Shown piece by piece: positions 1 to 7,497 of a stretch of DNA of 64,000 nucleotides. Positions within the stretch are counted from its first letter, which is position 1. The number at the start of each line of letters is the position of its first letter. The notes beneath the pieces are model-generated. The model worked only from the letters and a program-made list of their open reading frames with translations, was not told where the DNA came from and made no database searches. The stretch covers positions 1-64,000 of the forward strand of contig JAUWAU010000016.1 of NCBI GenBank assembly GCA_030601885.1, given 5' to 3'. Both the position numbers and the translations under genes were made by a program. This stretch comes from Armatimonadota bacterium. Lineage in GTDB: Bacteria; Armatimonadota; Zipacnadia; JAUWAU01.

Positions 1-53
1 CCTACAGTAACGACAAAGGCGCACGGCGCCTCGGCCTTGTGCCGTACTGTAGG
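1..53. repeat. Imperfect inverted repeat (hairpin)
   Basis: The arms CCTACAGTA (1-9) and TACTGTAGG (45-53) are perfect inverse complements. Inside them ACAAAGGC pairs with GCCTTGT with one bulge, so the whole 53 bp can fold as one hairpin. There is no T-tract, so it is not a classical terminator. The arm TACTGTAGG recurs at 17559-17567. It may be a REP-like palindrome or the end of an element cut by the window edge. Confidence 0.5.
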
Positions 54-106
54 CGAGTACCTGTGGCTCGCCGCCGTTGCCTCGGCCTCTGCTGTTGTCG
101 TTAACT

Positions 107-130
107 GGAGCGCAGGCTTCCAGCCTGCAG
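107..130. repeat. Dispersed GC-rich palindromic repeat, copy 1
   Basis: The stretch GGAGCGCAGGCTTCCAGCC followed by TGCAG contains the palindrome GCAGGCTTCCAGCCTGC. The same element in reverse orientation lies at 37131-37152. It is non-coding and probably a dispersed intergenic repeat. The rest of 1-248 shows no gene that I can support. Confidence 0.55.
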
Positions 131-248
131 CCTTTGCCTTCGACGAACGACGCACGGGTTGACAAGCAACCCGGAATTCCGGGGACCCCTTACATAACTC
201 TTGCTCCACTGCCGCCCGGGCTGCCCTGCCTTGCTCCTCCCTGCCTTC

Positions 249-275
249 ACCAACCACCAACCACTGAGCACTGGC
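249..275 (-). repeat. 3'-end repeat family 1, copy near PIG-L gene
   Basis: ACCA/CCACTGAGCACTGG-type sequence lies 7 bp beyond the stop codon of the minus-strand PIG-L gene. Read on the minus strand it is GTGGTTGGTGGTT-like and resembles the repeats at 1391-1425, 19461-19496, 39431-39463 and 50977-51008. Here it lies in sense orientation at a gene's 3' end. Confidence 0.5.
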
Positions 276-282
276 TTCCCTT

Positions 283-1230
283 CTACGGAAAGAACGGAAA
301 CAGCCGCCTCAGCTCCTCCGCACTCGGTCGTCTGCCGTACTCACAGACCTCGAAGGCCTCGGCGTACTGCACCTGCTTCCCCTTCTCCTCCCCGTACAGC
401 TCGATGAGCTTGTCGCGATACGTGTCGGCCGTTCTGGCGGACCGCCTCTTGAACGATTCGCGCACCCCCCGCCGACGCTCCTCCCGCTCCGCTTCGTCCC
501 TCGGCAACGGACGGCTGTAGCCCATGCACCCGCCTTCGATGAACTGTGACTCGATCTTCGCCAGCGCCTCCACTTTCTTGTCGATCACACTATCGATCGC
601 CACCACGATGTCCGGCCGGAAGGGCTGCGGACGCTGGAAGCGGTCCGAGGAGTACAGGAACACCGGGTTGCGACGCAGCGGCGGCGTGTCCGGGCAGAAG
701 AACGGCACCGCGACCATGTACGCCGCGTCCTGCATGAGCACGCCGACGTAACGGTGATCCGGGTGGTAATCGTTCGGCCGATGGCCGATCACGATATCGG
801 CATCCCACTGCCGCATCAGCCGCGTCAGTCTCCGCCGATTCTCCAGCGTCGGCATCAACTCCCCGTCGTGAATGTCCAGCACCGTGCTGCGCTCGATTCC
901 GAGCACCTCGGCCGCCGCCTTCACTTCCGCCGTCCGCCGCTTGGCCAAGGCGCCGCCCGACATCTGCCAATGCCCGATGTCGCCGTTGGTGACCGAGACG
1001 AATTGGACGTGATGCCCCAGCTCGGCCCACATCGCCCCGACGCCGCCGCCCCGGATCTCGCAATCGTCCGGGTGGGCCCCGAACTGAATGATCCGCAGCT
1101 TCCCGTCATCCGGATGCAGCGTATCCGCCGTCACAATCGGGCTGGCCTGCCCCTGCGCGATCGCCGCGCCCGCCCCCAGCGCCAGCATCGATCCTACTGC
1201 AACGCAAAGCCACGTCGTCCTGGTCATCAT
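283..1230 (-). CDS. PIG-L family deacetylase, secreted
   Basis: A 315-residue protein of the PIG-L/LmbE family, zinc enzymes that remove N-acetyl groups from GlcNAc-type sugars; the substrate here is unknown. The zinc motif AHPDD is at about residues 52-56 and the distal ligand motif HPDHRYVG at about 156. Residues 2-26 form a hydrophobic signal peptide ending near AIAQGQA, so export is likely. I chose the ATG at 1230 because GGAGG lies 8 nt upstream; an in-frame ATG at 1245 overlaps that SD, and the open frame continues upstream without an SD. The gene stands alone, although a catabolic cluster on the same strand (3687-6936) lies further along and suggests degradation of amino-sugar conjugates. 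Confidence 0.88.
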   Translation of the reverse strand: MMTRTTWLCVAVGSMLALGAGAAIAQGQASPIVTADTLHPDDGKLRIIQFGAHPDDCEIRGGGVGAMWAELGHHVQFVSVTNGDIGHWQMSGGALAKRRTAEVKAAAEVLGIERSTVLDIHDGELMPTLENRRRLTRLMRQWDADIVIGHRPNDYHPDHRYVGVLMQDAAYMVAVPFFCPDTPPLRRNPVFLYSSDRFQRPQPFRPDIVVAIDSVIDKKVEALAKIESQFIEGGCMGYSRPLPRDEAEREERRRGVRESFKRRSARTADTYRDKLIELYGEEKGKQVQYAEAFEVCEYGRRPSAEELRRLFPFFP

Positions 1231-1390
1231 CAATCCAGCCTCCATTCCGACGGTTCCCGCCGTATGCCCTTCAGCCCCCACTTCCCCGCGCAAGCCCCTA
1301 CAACCTGGGCGACTCCGGATCCAACCGCCCCCAGACGCAACTCCCCGCACCTGTCCTGTTGGCCTCGTCGTCTCGCCTCTGCCTCGCCGT

Positions 1391-1425
1391 CACTGACCAC
1401 TAACCACCGACCACTGACCACTGCC
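1391..1425 (-). repeat. Dispersed repeat family 1, upstream copy
   Basis: CACTGACCACTAACCACCG followed by ACCACTGACCACTGCC. On the minus strand it reads as GTGGTCAGTGG/GTGGTTAGTGG units. This is the most regular copy of the family and the only one that does not abut a gene's 3' end; it lies 160 bp upstream of the PIG-L start. The remainder of 1231-1555 holds no gene I can support. Confidence 0.6.
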
Positions 1426-1555
1426 TTCCTTTGCAGCCCCTTCAGGTGTCACTTGCATTTGTGATACGCTTTCGTGGGAAAAGAGAACCAAACGCATCTA
1501 CCAACCAGTACCGGACGTTTCCGCGGGACACCTCTGCAGTGGAGATGGGCTTCTC

Positions 1556-2329
1556 ATGCAGTCGAGAGTCAGCGTGGGACGTGCCTACGGCGAGCGGCTA
1601 GGACACCTGAGCCGACACCGCCAGACAGAGCTACTGTACGACGAGCTGGAGGGCTTGCGGGCAGTCGTGCAGAAGGGGATTGACGGCTACGCCTTCCGGA
1701 AGGCGTTTGTTGGGGCGGGTGGCTACGAGAGGGACTGGGAGAGGCTTGTGGCGCCGGTGGTCAAGACCTCCACTGGGCAGGGGCGCGCGCGGGCGCCCCG
1801 TACGGCTGTGGCCGAGCCCGAGGACGATGGCCTGTTGCAGGCTCTGGCGGCAGTGCCCGACGTAGATCAGCCCGGAGAGCTGCAGCAGGAGGCTGGCGGC
1901 ACCCCCGAATCGGACGGTGATCCGTGGGCGGGACGGCCGTGCGAGAGGATACCGGCCTCCGACCGCTGCGACCTGGTCCTATGCGAGATGTCGCACCGCA
2001 CCCTGGGCGTGAAGGTCGAGGGGGTATTCGGAGCAGGCGGACACGGGGGCGGGCGGCTGGTCGAGGAGATACGGCAGGCGCTGGACCGGGGCGTCTCCGC
2101 AGTTCTGCTTGACCTCAGCGACATCGAGGCCCTGCGCATCGACAGCACCGCCCCGCTGGTGGCCTGCCAGATGAGCGTCGAGCGCGTGAGCGGACGGCTG
2201 GCTCTGGTGACCCCGCCGGGCGCCGCCGGCGGACTGATTGAGGCAACCGGGCTCACGAGGCAGATCAAGTGCTTCGACGATCTAACGAGCGCTCTGGCGG
2301 AGCTCGCACCGGCCGATGAGTTGCCGTGA
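1556..2329 (+). CDS. STAS-domain protein (anti-anti-sigma-like)
   Basis: A 257-residue protein. The C-terminal ~100 residues fit a STAS fold: strand LLDLSDIEALRIDSTAPL, then a helix and a second strand LALVTP, ending with GLTRQIKCFDDLTSAL. The IDSTAP segment stands where anti-sigma-factor antagonists have the phosphorylatable Asp-Ser. The N-terminal ~140 residues are polar and low in recognisable structure (RQTELLYDELEGLRAV, a Pro/Glu-rich linker). The start at 1556 has GGAG about 11 nt upstream. No anti-sigma kinase or phosphatase partner lies nearby, so its role in partner switching is inferred from the family. Confidence 0.65.
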   Translation: MQSRVSVGRAYGERLGHLSRHRQTELLYDELEGLRAVVQKGIDGYAFRKAFVGAGGYERDWERLVAPVVKTSTGQGRARAPRTAVAEPEDDGLLQALAAVPDVDQPGELQQEAGGTPESDGDPWAGRPCERIPASDRCDLVLCEMSHRTLGVKVEGVFGAGGHGGGRLVEEIRQALDRGVSAVLLDLSDIEALRIDSTAPLVACQMSVERVSGRLALVTPPGAAGGLIEATGLTRQIKCFDDLTSALAELAPADELP

Positions 2330-2382
2330 GTGGACTGCCGTCAACCTTGAACCTTGAACCCCGGACCCAGAACCTCCAACCC

Positions 2383-2412
2383 TTGACACCCGCCCTCCCC
2401 TCCTGGTATCAT
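2383..2412 (+). promoter_or_regulatory. Sigma70-type promoter of tRNA-Gln
   Basis: TTGACA (2383-2388), an 18-bp spacer, then TATCAT (2407-2412). The tRNA begins 12 nt downstream of the -10. The same hexamers and spacing recur at 7305-7334. Confidence 0.75.
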
Positions 2413-2423
2413 CTGTACGTCGC

Positions 2424-2499
2424 TGCCGGGTGGTCTAATCGGTAAGACGGCTGACTCTGGATCAGTAAATTGCAGGTTCGAGTCCTGCCCCGGCAGCCA
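2424..2499 (+). tRNA. tRNA-Gln (anticodon CTG)
   Basis: Full cloverleaf: acceptor TGCCGGG pairs with CCCGGCA, D stem GTCT/AGAC, anticodon stem GCTGA/TCAGT with loop CTCTGGA (anticodon CTG), T arm GCAGG-TTCGAGT-CCTGC. The discriminator G and an encoded CCA follow. The first pair is T-A, as is usual for tRNA-Gln. Confidence 0.93.
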
Positions 2500-2513
2500 A
2501 GCCCCGCAAGCCA

Positions 2514-2539
2514 CGCTCTCCCCTGGAGGAGGGCGTTTT
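2514..2539 (+). terminator. Intrinsic terminator of tRNA-Gln
   Basis: An 8-bp stem CGCTCTCC/GGAGGGCG (one G-U pair) with a 6-nt loop, followed by TTTT. It ends where the antisense mutY fragment begins. Confidence 0.7.
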
Positions 2540-2820
2540 CGCTTCGCCGGCGCGTAGTACCCGAGCCCGGCCCAGGCGCGCAGCACGTCGTCGAGCTCAG
2601 CGCGGGCCAGTGCCGTCACACTTGGAAAGCGCTGCAGGAAGCGCTGGTAGCACTCCTTGCCTCGCTCGACCTGCGTTTGCTGGAGGATGACCTTGGCGAT
2701 CCGGAGGCGATGAGGATGGCGCGTTCGCCGCCAGAGGAGGTCGCGGTGGCTGTTGCCATACCAACGTAGGAGTGCTGGGCGTACCTCAGCGATGGCGCAG
2801 TGGCCGGTGCCGGGGCGTCC
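2539..2820 (-). pseudogene. mutY (A/G-specific adenine glycosylase) N-terminal fragment
   Basis: The minus strand encodes LLRWYGNSHRDLLWRRTRHP, then RIAKVILQQTQVERG and a segment ending LRAWAGLGYYAPAKR. This matches the N-terminal helix-hairpin-helix part of MutY/endonuclease III, including the LQQTQV signature. Similarity stops at about 2539, where the tRNA-Gln terminator starts. The catalytic Asp region, the [4Fe-4S] cluster and the C-terminal domain are absent. An open frame continues antisense through the tRNA but is not MutY-like. It reads as a decayed remnant cut by a rearrangement next to the tRNA. Confidence 0.75.
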
Positions 2821-2872
2821 TACCACGCATACCACCGGCCTACGTAGAAGCACTTGTCCTACGCACCATACC

Positions 2873-2901
2873 TTGACATACTCCGCTATATTAGGTATAC
2901 C
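2873..2901 (+). promoter_or_regulatory. Promoter of the toxin-antitoxin operon
   Basis: TTGACA (2873-2878), a 17-bp spacer, then TATACC (2896-2901), 36 bp before the antitoxin ATG. The -10 lies inside a palindrome (2893-2902), which fits autoregulation by the antitoxin. Confidence 0.6.
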
Positions 2902-2902
2902 T
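2893..2902. promoter_or_regulatory. Palindromic operator candidate AGGTATACCT
   Basis: A perfect 10-bp palindrome overlapping the -10 box of the toxin-antitoxin promoter. MazE/AbrB-type antitoxins usually repress their own promoter; binding here is inferred. Confidence 0.4.
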
Positions 2903-2936
2903 TAGCTACAGTTGCCGACACATTGAGGTGTGTACA

Positions 2937-3194
2937 ATGATAATCCGTGCGTCGAAGAAATGCCAGATTGTCATACCTGCCGAGATCCGTCGCCGCATGG
3001 GCATCAAGCCCGGCGAGTACTTCCACGTGGAGGAGTCTGACGGCCAGATCGTCCTCCAGCCCCTTGGCGACGACCCGGTTGAGGCCTGTCACGGCATGCT
3101 CGCAGGCGGCCCATCCTTGACCAAGGAACTGCTCAAGGAGCGCGCCGCCGATCGGGAGCGCGAAGAGCGCAAGATGGCACGGTGGCTGCGATGA
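2937..3194 (+). CDS. AbrB/MazE-family antitoxin
   Basis: An 85-residue protein. The first ~45 residues are a SpoVT-AbrB swapped-hairpin DNA-binding domain (RASKKCQIVIPAEIRRRMG, then KPGEYFHVEESDGQIVLQP). The charged C-terminal tail probably binds and neutralises the toxin. I start at the ATG at 2937, where GAGGTG lies 6 nt upstream; a GTG three codons earlier overlaps that SD. The stop overlaps the toxin start as ATGA, typical of a translationally coupled toxin-antitoxin operon with the antitoxin first. Confidence 0.85.
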   Translation: MIIRASKKCQIVIPAEIRRRMGIKPGEYFHVEESDGQIVLQPLGDDPVEACHGMLAGGPSLTKELLKERAADREREERKMARWLR

Positions 3195-3616
3195 CTGAAA
3201 CGGTACCGGCATACGTGCTGGATGCCTTCGCAGTCATGTGCTACCTGAATCGCGAGCCAGGTAGCCCACGTGTCGCCGAGGTCCTGGAGAGGGCGAGCAC
3301 CAAGCAGTGCGCGGTTAGCCTGTGCACCGTCAACTGGGCCGAAGTACTGTACACAGTCTTGCGGGGCCGGGGAAGGCAGGTCGCAGAGGGTGTCGTCGCC
3401 AGACTGGATGCTCTTCCCATCGACCTCATCCCCGCCGACAGGGACCTGTCGGCAAGGGCCGCAGAACTCAAGGCTCCCGGGGGCATCTCCTTGCCCGATT
3501 GCTATGCGGCCGCTCTTGCCCAGAGACTAGACGCTACACTGGTCACCGGCGATCCGGAGTTCAAGCGGGTAGCCAACGTCGTTGACATCGAATGGCTTCC
3601 CACCACGGACGAGTAG
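3191..3616 (+). CDS. PIN-domain toxin (VapC-like ribonuclease)
   Basis: A 141-residue PIN-domain protein, probably a Mg-dependent endoribonuclease held inactive by the upstream antitoxin. The acidic residues expected at the active site are visible: the N-terminal Asp in YVLDAFAVM, Glu in NWAEVLY, Asp in SLPDCYAAALA and Asp in LVTGDPEF. The ATG at 3191 overlaps the antitoxin stop by 4 nt; an upstream in-frame GTG is less likely. Length and domain fit VapC. Confidence 0.88.
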   Translation: MTETVPAYVLDAFAVMCYLNREPGSPRVAEVLERASTKQCAVSLCTVNWAEVLYTVLRGRGRQVAEGVVARLDALPIDLIPADRDLSARAAELKAPGGISLPDCYAAALAQRLDATLVTGDPEFKRVANVVDIEWLPTTDE

Positions 3617-3686
3617 TGCCCCCCCGACGCAGCTTGATCGCTCCCTGGCCAGGTTTCCTGCCCTTGGTCCCGCCCGCCGAACGCAT

Positions 3687-4643
3687 CTACAGGCCATTCA
3701 GAAAACCCACATCCGGCTTCTTGGCGTGCACCACAATGCGGTACCGCAGCACCAGCGGCTGACCCGGGGCGATGGTGTATGCCGCTGCCTGCGGCAGTGT
3801 GTAGACGAAGTAGGGAACTTCCGGGTGCATGCGCAGCCGGTTGGGGAAGCGGACGTTGCTCGGGTGGTCCATGTACGTGACGCCGGCCCAGCTCTCGTCC
3901 AGCGGCCCGCCCATCATGCACCAGCGCGCGTTCGTCTCGTCGGCTCCCTCGCGATCCTTGCCCTCGGAGGTCAGCACGGTAACAGCGTCTTTGTTCGCTA
4001 TCCAGTCGCGGTGACCCCGGAACGCCATGCCGCCGTAACGGTACAGCGGCAGCACGAGCGGCGTGTCGGTGGCGCACTCCTGCTCACTCGTCAGATCGAG
4101 AATCCAGTGGTCCGGCTCCGCCGCTTCAGGCGCGTGCGCCCGAAGGCTCCAGCGTTCGCGCAGCACCGGCTCCCATTTCTCGTCCCGGAGCGCCTCCCAT
4201 CGGTGCCGAACCACGAGCTCTGCCGTATCTGCTCCCGCCGAGCGGCTCTCGAAGGCCTCAAAGACGATACGACCGGAGCGCTTGTCAAGGTTCCAGAAGT
4301 CGGGATGCAGGTCGCCGAACTCCGTCTTCGTCCAGGCGAAGAATACGCCCCGCTGGTGGTAGTGGTCGCGCGGGAAGTCATCGGTGACGATCTGCCCGGC
4401 CGTATTCCACAACGGATGGATATAGGCGCCGCGGGCGAACGCGTCGGAGACGCCCTCGGGCTGCGCGACGGGCTCGTAGTTGTACTGCAGGAGAGGCCGA
4501 CCGTTGGCGAGCAAACGGAGGGCGCCATCCTGATCGACCCAATTGAATGGGCCGTCGGCGGCCACGGCTGGCAGCCCAGCACATACGAGCAGTGCGATGC
4601 TCAGAGCAGCCCCGTGGGAACGGCTCGGCAAGATCAGATACAT
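3687..4643 (-). CDS. DUF6807 (PmoA-like) secreted protein
   Basis: A 318-residue protein of the DUF6807 family, often labelled methane oxygenase PmoA though unrelated to a membrane monooxygenase. Family members accompany sugar-conjugate catabolism in Planctomycetes-like bacteria; the activity is not established. Diagnostic stretches are YIHPLWNTAGQIVTDDFP followed by DHYHQRGVFFAWT, and WCMMGGPL near the C-terminus. Residues 10-28 are a signal peptide ending near AVAADG. The ATG at 4643 has AAGGAGG 6 nt upstream. It follows the ceramidase-like gene by 44 bp on the same strand and is probably co-transcribed with it. Confidence 0.85.
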   Translation of the reverse strand: MYLILPSRSHGAALSIALLVCAGLPAVAADGPFNWVDQDGALRLLANGRPLLQYNYEPVAQPEGVSDAFARGAYIHPLWNTAGQIVTDDFPRDHYHQRGVFFAWTKTEFGDLHPDFWNLDKRSGRIVFEAFESRSAGADTAELVVRHRWEALRDEKWEPVLRERWSLRAHAPEAAEPDHWILDLTSEQECATDTPLVLPLYRYGGMAFRGHRDWIANKDAVTVLTSEGKDREGADETNARWCMMGGPLDESWAGVTYMDHPSNVRFPNRLRMHPEVPYFVYTLPQAAAYTIAPGQPLVLRYRIVVHAKKPDVGFLNGL

Positions 4644-4687
4644 AGTGTGCCTCCTTCGAGCACAAGTTGCCGGCAACGCCCTCGCTC

Positions 4688-6031
4688 TCACACCTCGTTC
4701 GCCAGCCTGACGGCCGTATCAATGAGAACACCGTCCGCGCCCGGCGCGAATCCCGTGGAGCGCACCTCGTATCCGCCGCGGGGGTACTCCTCGCCGACGG
4801 GCACATAGCCCACCGAGTCGTTGCAGAGACTCATCACCAGGCAGTGCTCCGCGGTGGCCTGCTCCTTGATGCGCATCCCGATCTCGGCGAGTATCTCGCC
4901 AGGCAAGCCGACAAGCCGGATGTCGCCGATGTGCAACGCCTGCACCCAAGTCGTCTGTTCCGTCTGGCCGTCGTACTTCCTGGCTTTGCTGAGACCGCTT
5001 TTCGCCATCGCCAGTTCGCCGCGGATGTTGTTGAGATCCTCCGGCGTTGACGTGTCTGGACCCGCTTTCGCAGCGGCTGCCTCCAGCTCCTTCACCTTCG
5101 CTTCGGCCCCCGCGACCGTACCGAGCTCCTTGAGCGGCAGGGCGGTCTCCTCGCACCTCGCCGAGAGCCGAGCCCCACCAGTGGTATCCGTCCACAGAAG
5201 CTGTCGTATGGCCTCGCCGGCGACGGAATAGCCGATCTTCTCCTTGGCCCACCCTTCGCGCACGCGGGGCACGATATTGCCGCTGCAGCCCGGCACGCAG
5301 AGGCACACCCCGCCGAGCACGGACTCGACGCCGGCGCTCGCCCGTCCCGGCCAGTCCGCCGAGATGGCGTTCATGCGATCGACGCTGCACACCGCGTGAC
5401 AGGCGAAGTTCACCACAGCGGCGATCAGCGCGCCGTCCAGAGACTCCACCCGGAGCGTCCGCAGCTCGGTGTCCACCGGGCCGAAGGTGAGGTCCGCATC
5501 CGGCTCCGGGTAGCGGAAGCTCATGACGACCTGGCCATCCGGCTGCCGCGTGCGCCGGTTGAAGCTGATCCCCTCGATAGTGGACTTGGTGGCCCCAATA
5601 CGCGCGGGCACGAGCGCATCCCGCGCCGCGCGCACGGTGTCCACGATCCGGCGGGTGAGCATCTGGCCGTAGATGGCCTTTGATTTCTCCTCCGACGCAT
5701 CGTCCGGCTCGTCGCTGGGCCGCACCTCCGGCCCGAAGTGCGTGTGGGTAGCGCTGAGCATGACGTGGCTGCTCGGGATGCCGACCTCTGCTTCGATGGC
5801 TGTCCGGATCTCGTCCGCCAGCGCCCGGTGAATGCCAATGAGGTCGGTGGCGACAAGCGTTAGCCTATCGTCGCCGCTCTTCAGCACCAGCGCGCGTGCA
5901 TGCAGGGGGTCGCCGATCTCCTTAGCACCTCCCTCGCGGGAGGCATATCCGGCCATTGTCACGCCCAGCCACGGCGTGATGTCCCCGCAGGCAGCACCGG
6001 CGTGCAGCCCGTTCTCTTCGGTGTCGCTCAT
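4688..6031 (-). CDS. Neutral/alkaline ceramidase-like hydrolase
   Basis: A 447-residue protein resembling the N-terminal zinc domain of neutral/alkaline non-lysosomal ceramidases. It has GDITPWLGVTMAGYASR, LSATHTHFGPE and VNFACHAVC; the last two probably supply zinc-binding histidines. It is shorter than true ceramidases (about 650 residues) and lacks their C-terminal domain and signal peptide, so ceramide cleavage should not be assumed. Many such short homologues lie in polysaccharide or lipid catabolic clusters, as here between an aldo/keto reductase and a DUF6807 protein. GGGGAGG lies about 10 nt upstream of the ATG at 6031. Confidence 0.8.
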   Translation of the reverse strand: MSDTEENGLHAGAACGDITPWLGVTMAGYASREGGAKEIGDPLHARALVLKSGDDRLTLVATDLIGIHRALADEIRTAIEAEVGIPSSHVMLSATHTHFGPEVRPSDEPDDASEEKSKAIYGQMLTRRIVDTVRAARDALVPARIGATKSTIEGISFNRRTRQPDGQVVMSFRYPEPDADLTFGPVDTELRTLRVESLDGALIAAVVNFACHAVCSVDRMNAISADWPGRASAGVESVLGGVCLCVPGCSGNIVPRVREGWAKEKIGYSVAGEAIRQLLWTDTTGGARLSARCEETALPLKELGTVAGAEAKVKELEAAAAKAGPDTSTPEDLNNIRGELAMAKSGLSKARKYDGQTEQTTWVQALHIGDIRLVGLPGEILAEIGMRIKEQATAEHCLVMSLCNDSVGYVPVGEEYPRGGYEVRSTGFAPGADGVLIDTAVRLANEV

Positions 6032-6063
6032 TGCATTGAGTCCTCCCCGGTGTCGCGACGCGA

Positions 6064-6936
6064 CTACTCGACGCGGATCTCCTCGATGCGGCGCACGATG
6101 TCGTCGATCTGCGCCACGCTCTCGAAGCCGATGACGATGGAATCAACACACGGCATGCGGAGCACGTAGCGCAGTGATTCGTCCCGCTCGTCGGCCAGCT
6201 TGCCCTCGCCGAGGATTTTCATCCCCGTTACTCCTTTGCCCCCATCGTGCATCTTCTGCAGCAGAGGCACGACCTGCTCCGGCCGAGCGTCCATGCTGAC
6301 GCCCTTGTGGTTGATGCGCACGAGGATCACGTCCACCCAATCGAGCTCCGCGGCAGCCCGCAGCGGCTGCCACCCGTGGCACGAGACGCCATGGGCGCGA
6401 ATGATCCCGCGCTGCTTCGCCTCCGAGAGCGCGTCTCGGAGCGGCCGCAGATCCTCAGGCCAGCTCCCGCGCGTGGCGCAGTGCAGCAGCACCGTGTCGA
6501 TATAGTCCGTGCCCAACTCCGTGCGGAACCTATCAAGAGCCGGCAGGACGTCCTGCGTGCGCCGGAACCAGATCTTGCTCTCGATGACGTACGTATCGCG
6601 GTCGATACCTTCGAGCGCCTGGCGCAGATAGGCATGCGAGCCGTACCACTCCGCCGCGTCGAAGTAGTTGACGCCTGCTTCGTACGCGCGCCGCACCATG
6701 CGGGTGAAGGCCTTCTGGCCGAGCAGGGTCTGATTCGACGAGTTGCCGGTGCCGACGGTGCCTGTGCCCAGGCCCAGCAGAGAGACGTGGATGCCGGTCC
6801 TGCCCAGCGGAGCCTTGTCCCCGATGGCTCGAATGCCATGCGTGTTCTGCGCCGCCCCGGCCGATGCCTCAAACACCAAGGCGCCTCCGGCCACCATGGC
6901 ACCGCCTACGAACTCGCGTCGCGTCATTGTTGCCAT
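6064..6936 (-). CDS. Aldo/keto reductase with Tat-type signal
   Basis: A 290-residue aldo/keto reductase. The tetrad is visible: Asp and Tyr in FDAAEWYG, Lys in VIESKIW, His in VLLHCATR. It is preceded by a twin-arginine-like leader (MTRREFVGG, then AMVAGGALVFEASAGA), so the folded enzyme with its NAD(P)H is probably exported. The start at 6936 has AGGGG 11 nt upstream; an ATG at 6927 is also possible. It is the first gene of the run toward 3687. The substrate is unknown, probably a sugar-derived carbonyl compound. Confidence 0.85.
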   Translation of the reverse strand: MATMTRREFVGGAMVAGGALVFEASAGAAQNTHGIRAIGDKAPLGRTGIHVSLLGLGTGTVGTGNSSNQTLLGQKAFTRMVRRAYEAGVNYFDAAEWYGSHAYLRQALEGIDRDTYVIESKIWFRRTQDVLPALDRFRTELGTDYIDTVLLHCATRGSWPEDLRPLRDALSEAKQRGIIRAHGVSCHGWQPLRAAAELDWVDVILVRINHKGVSMDARPEQVVPLLQKMHDGGKGVTGMKILGEGKLADERDESLRYVLRMPCVDSIVIGFESVAQIDDIVRRIEEIRVE

Positions 6937-7167
6937 GAGTGCCAACCCCTGTACGGAAATCCCTTCCGGATGCGGGCTCCGCCTGTAGGCCGCGGTAGGG
7001 TCAGCCTGTCGCACCACCTGGGGCACAGACCCGAGCCTCGTGGTATGGTTCCGCACGTGAGAGCGAAACTCTTCCTTTGGTGCGTGAATTACCCGCAGGA
7101 GCGATGTTAGATGTCGCCACGGCTCGCCTTGGGGGCTAGATGGGCGTACATTCTGCTAAAGCACTCT

Positions 7168-7267
7168 TGGGCACCAGCCGATATACCCGGTGCCGCAATC
7201 TCAAGATGGGGTTGCCCATCTCCTCCCTTGACTTCGGACGCTCCGCACGAGCGTCCGATTATTTTTT
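7168..7267 (+). other. Structured RNA element: three successive hairpins
   Basis: Three consecutive stems: GGCACC/GGTGCC (7170-7194), AGATGGG/CCCATCT with a 4-nt loop (7204-7221), and the strong terminator stem at 7234-7258. No coding signal supports a gene here. It could be the 3' part of a small RNA or the end of an unseen transcript. I recognise no known riboswitch class. The rest of 6937-7304 shows nothing else. Confidence 0.4.
7234..7267 (+). terminator. Intrinsic terminator
   Basis: A perfect 10-bp stem TCGGACGCTC/GAGCGTCCGA with a 5-nt loop, followed by TTATTTTTT. It acts on plus-strand transcription although no plus-strand gene lies within the preceding 3.6 kb, so it must end a small RNA or antisense transcript. 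Confidence 0.75.
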
Positions 7268-7304
7268 GGCCTGCCGCGTACCCCCCCACCGCATTCCAGG
7301 CTGC

Positions 7305-7334
7305 TTGACACGGTCTCACATAGCGCGGTATCAT
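7305..7334 (+). promoter_or_regulatory. Sigma70-type promoter for the radical SAM/RNase G operon
   Basis: TTGACA (7305-7310), an 18-bp spacer, TATCAT (7329-7334). It lies about 160 bp before the radical SAM start and just after the terminator, which insulates it. Confidence 0.7.
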
Positions 7335-7497
7335 GATGTCGAGCGAATGGAAGAACACGGCGCCGGCCGGGGCGGGGTGTAGGACAGATGGCGCACCCTT
7401 GCCCGGCGCAGCTTGTGGTCGGCGACTCTTGAATCTGTGAGCGTTTGCCTGCCGTCTGCACGCAGGCGCAGATTGGCAGGATTGGGGTATAGGTTCG

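Noticed and set aside
7168-7267. 6S RNA
   Set aside because: The stem arrangement and length do not give a long closed duplex with a central bubble; only separate short hairpins are seen.
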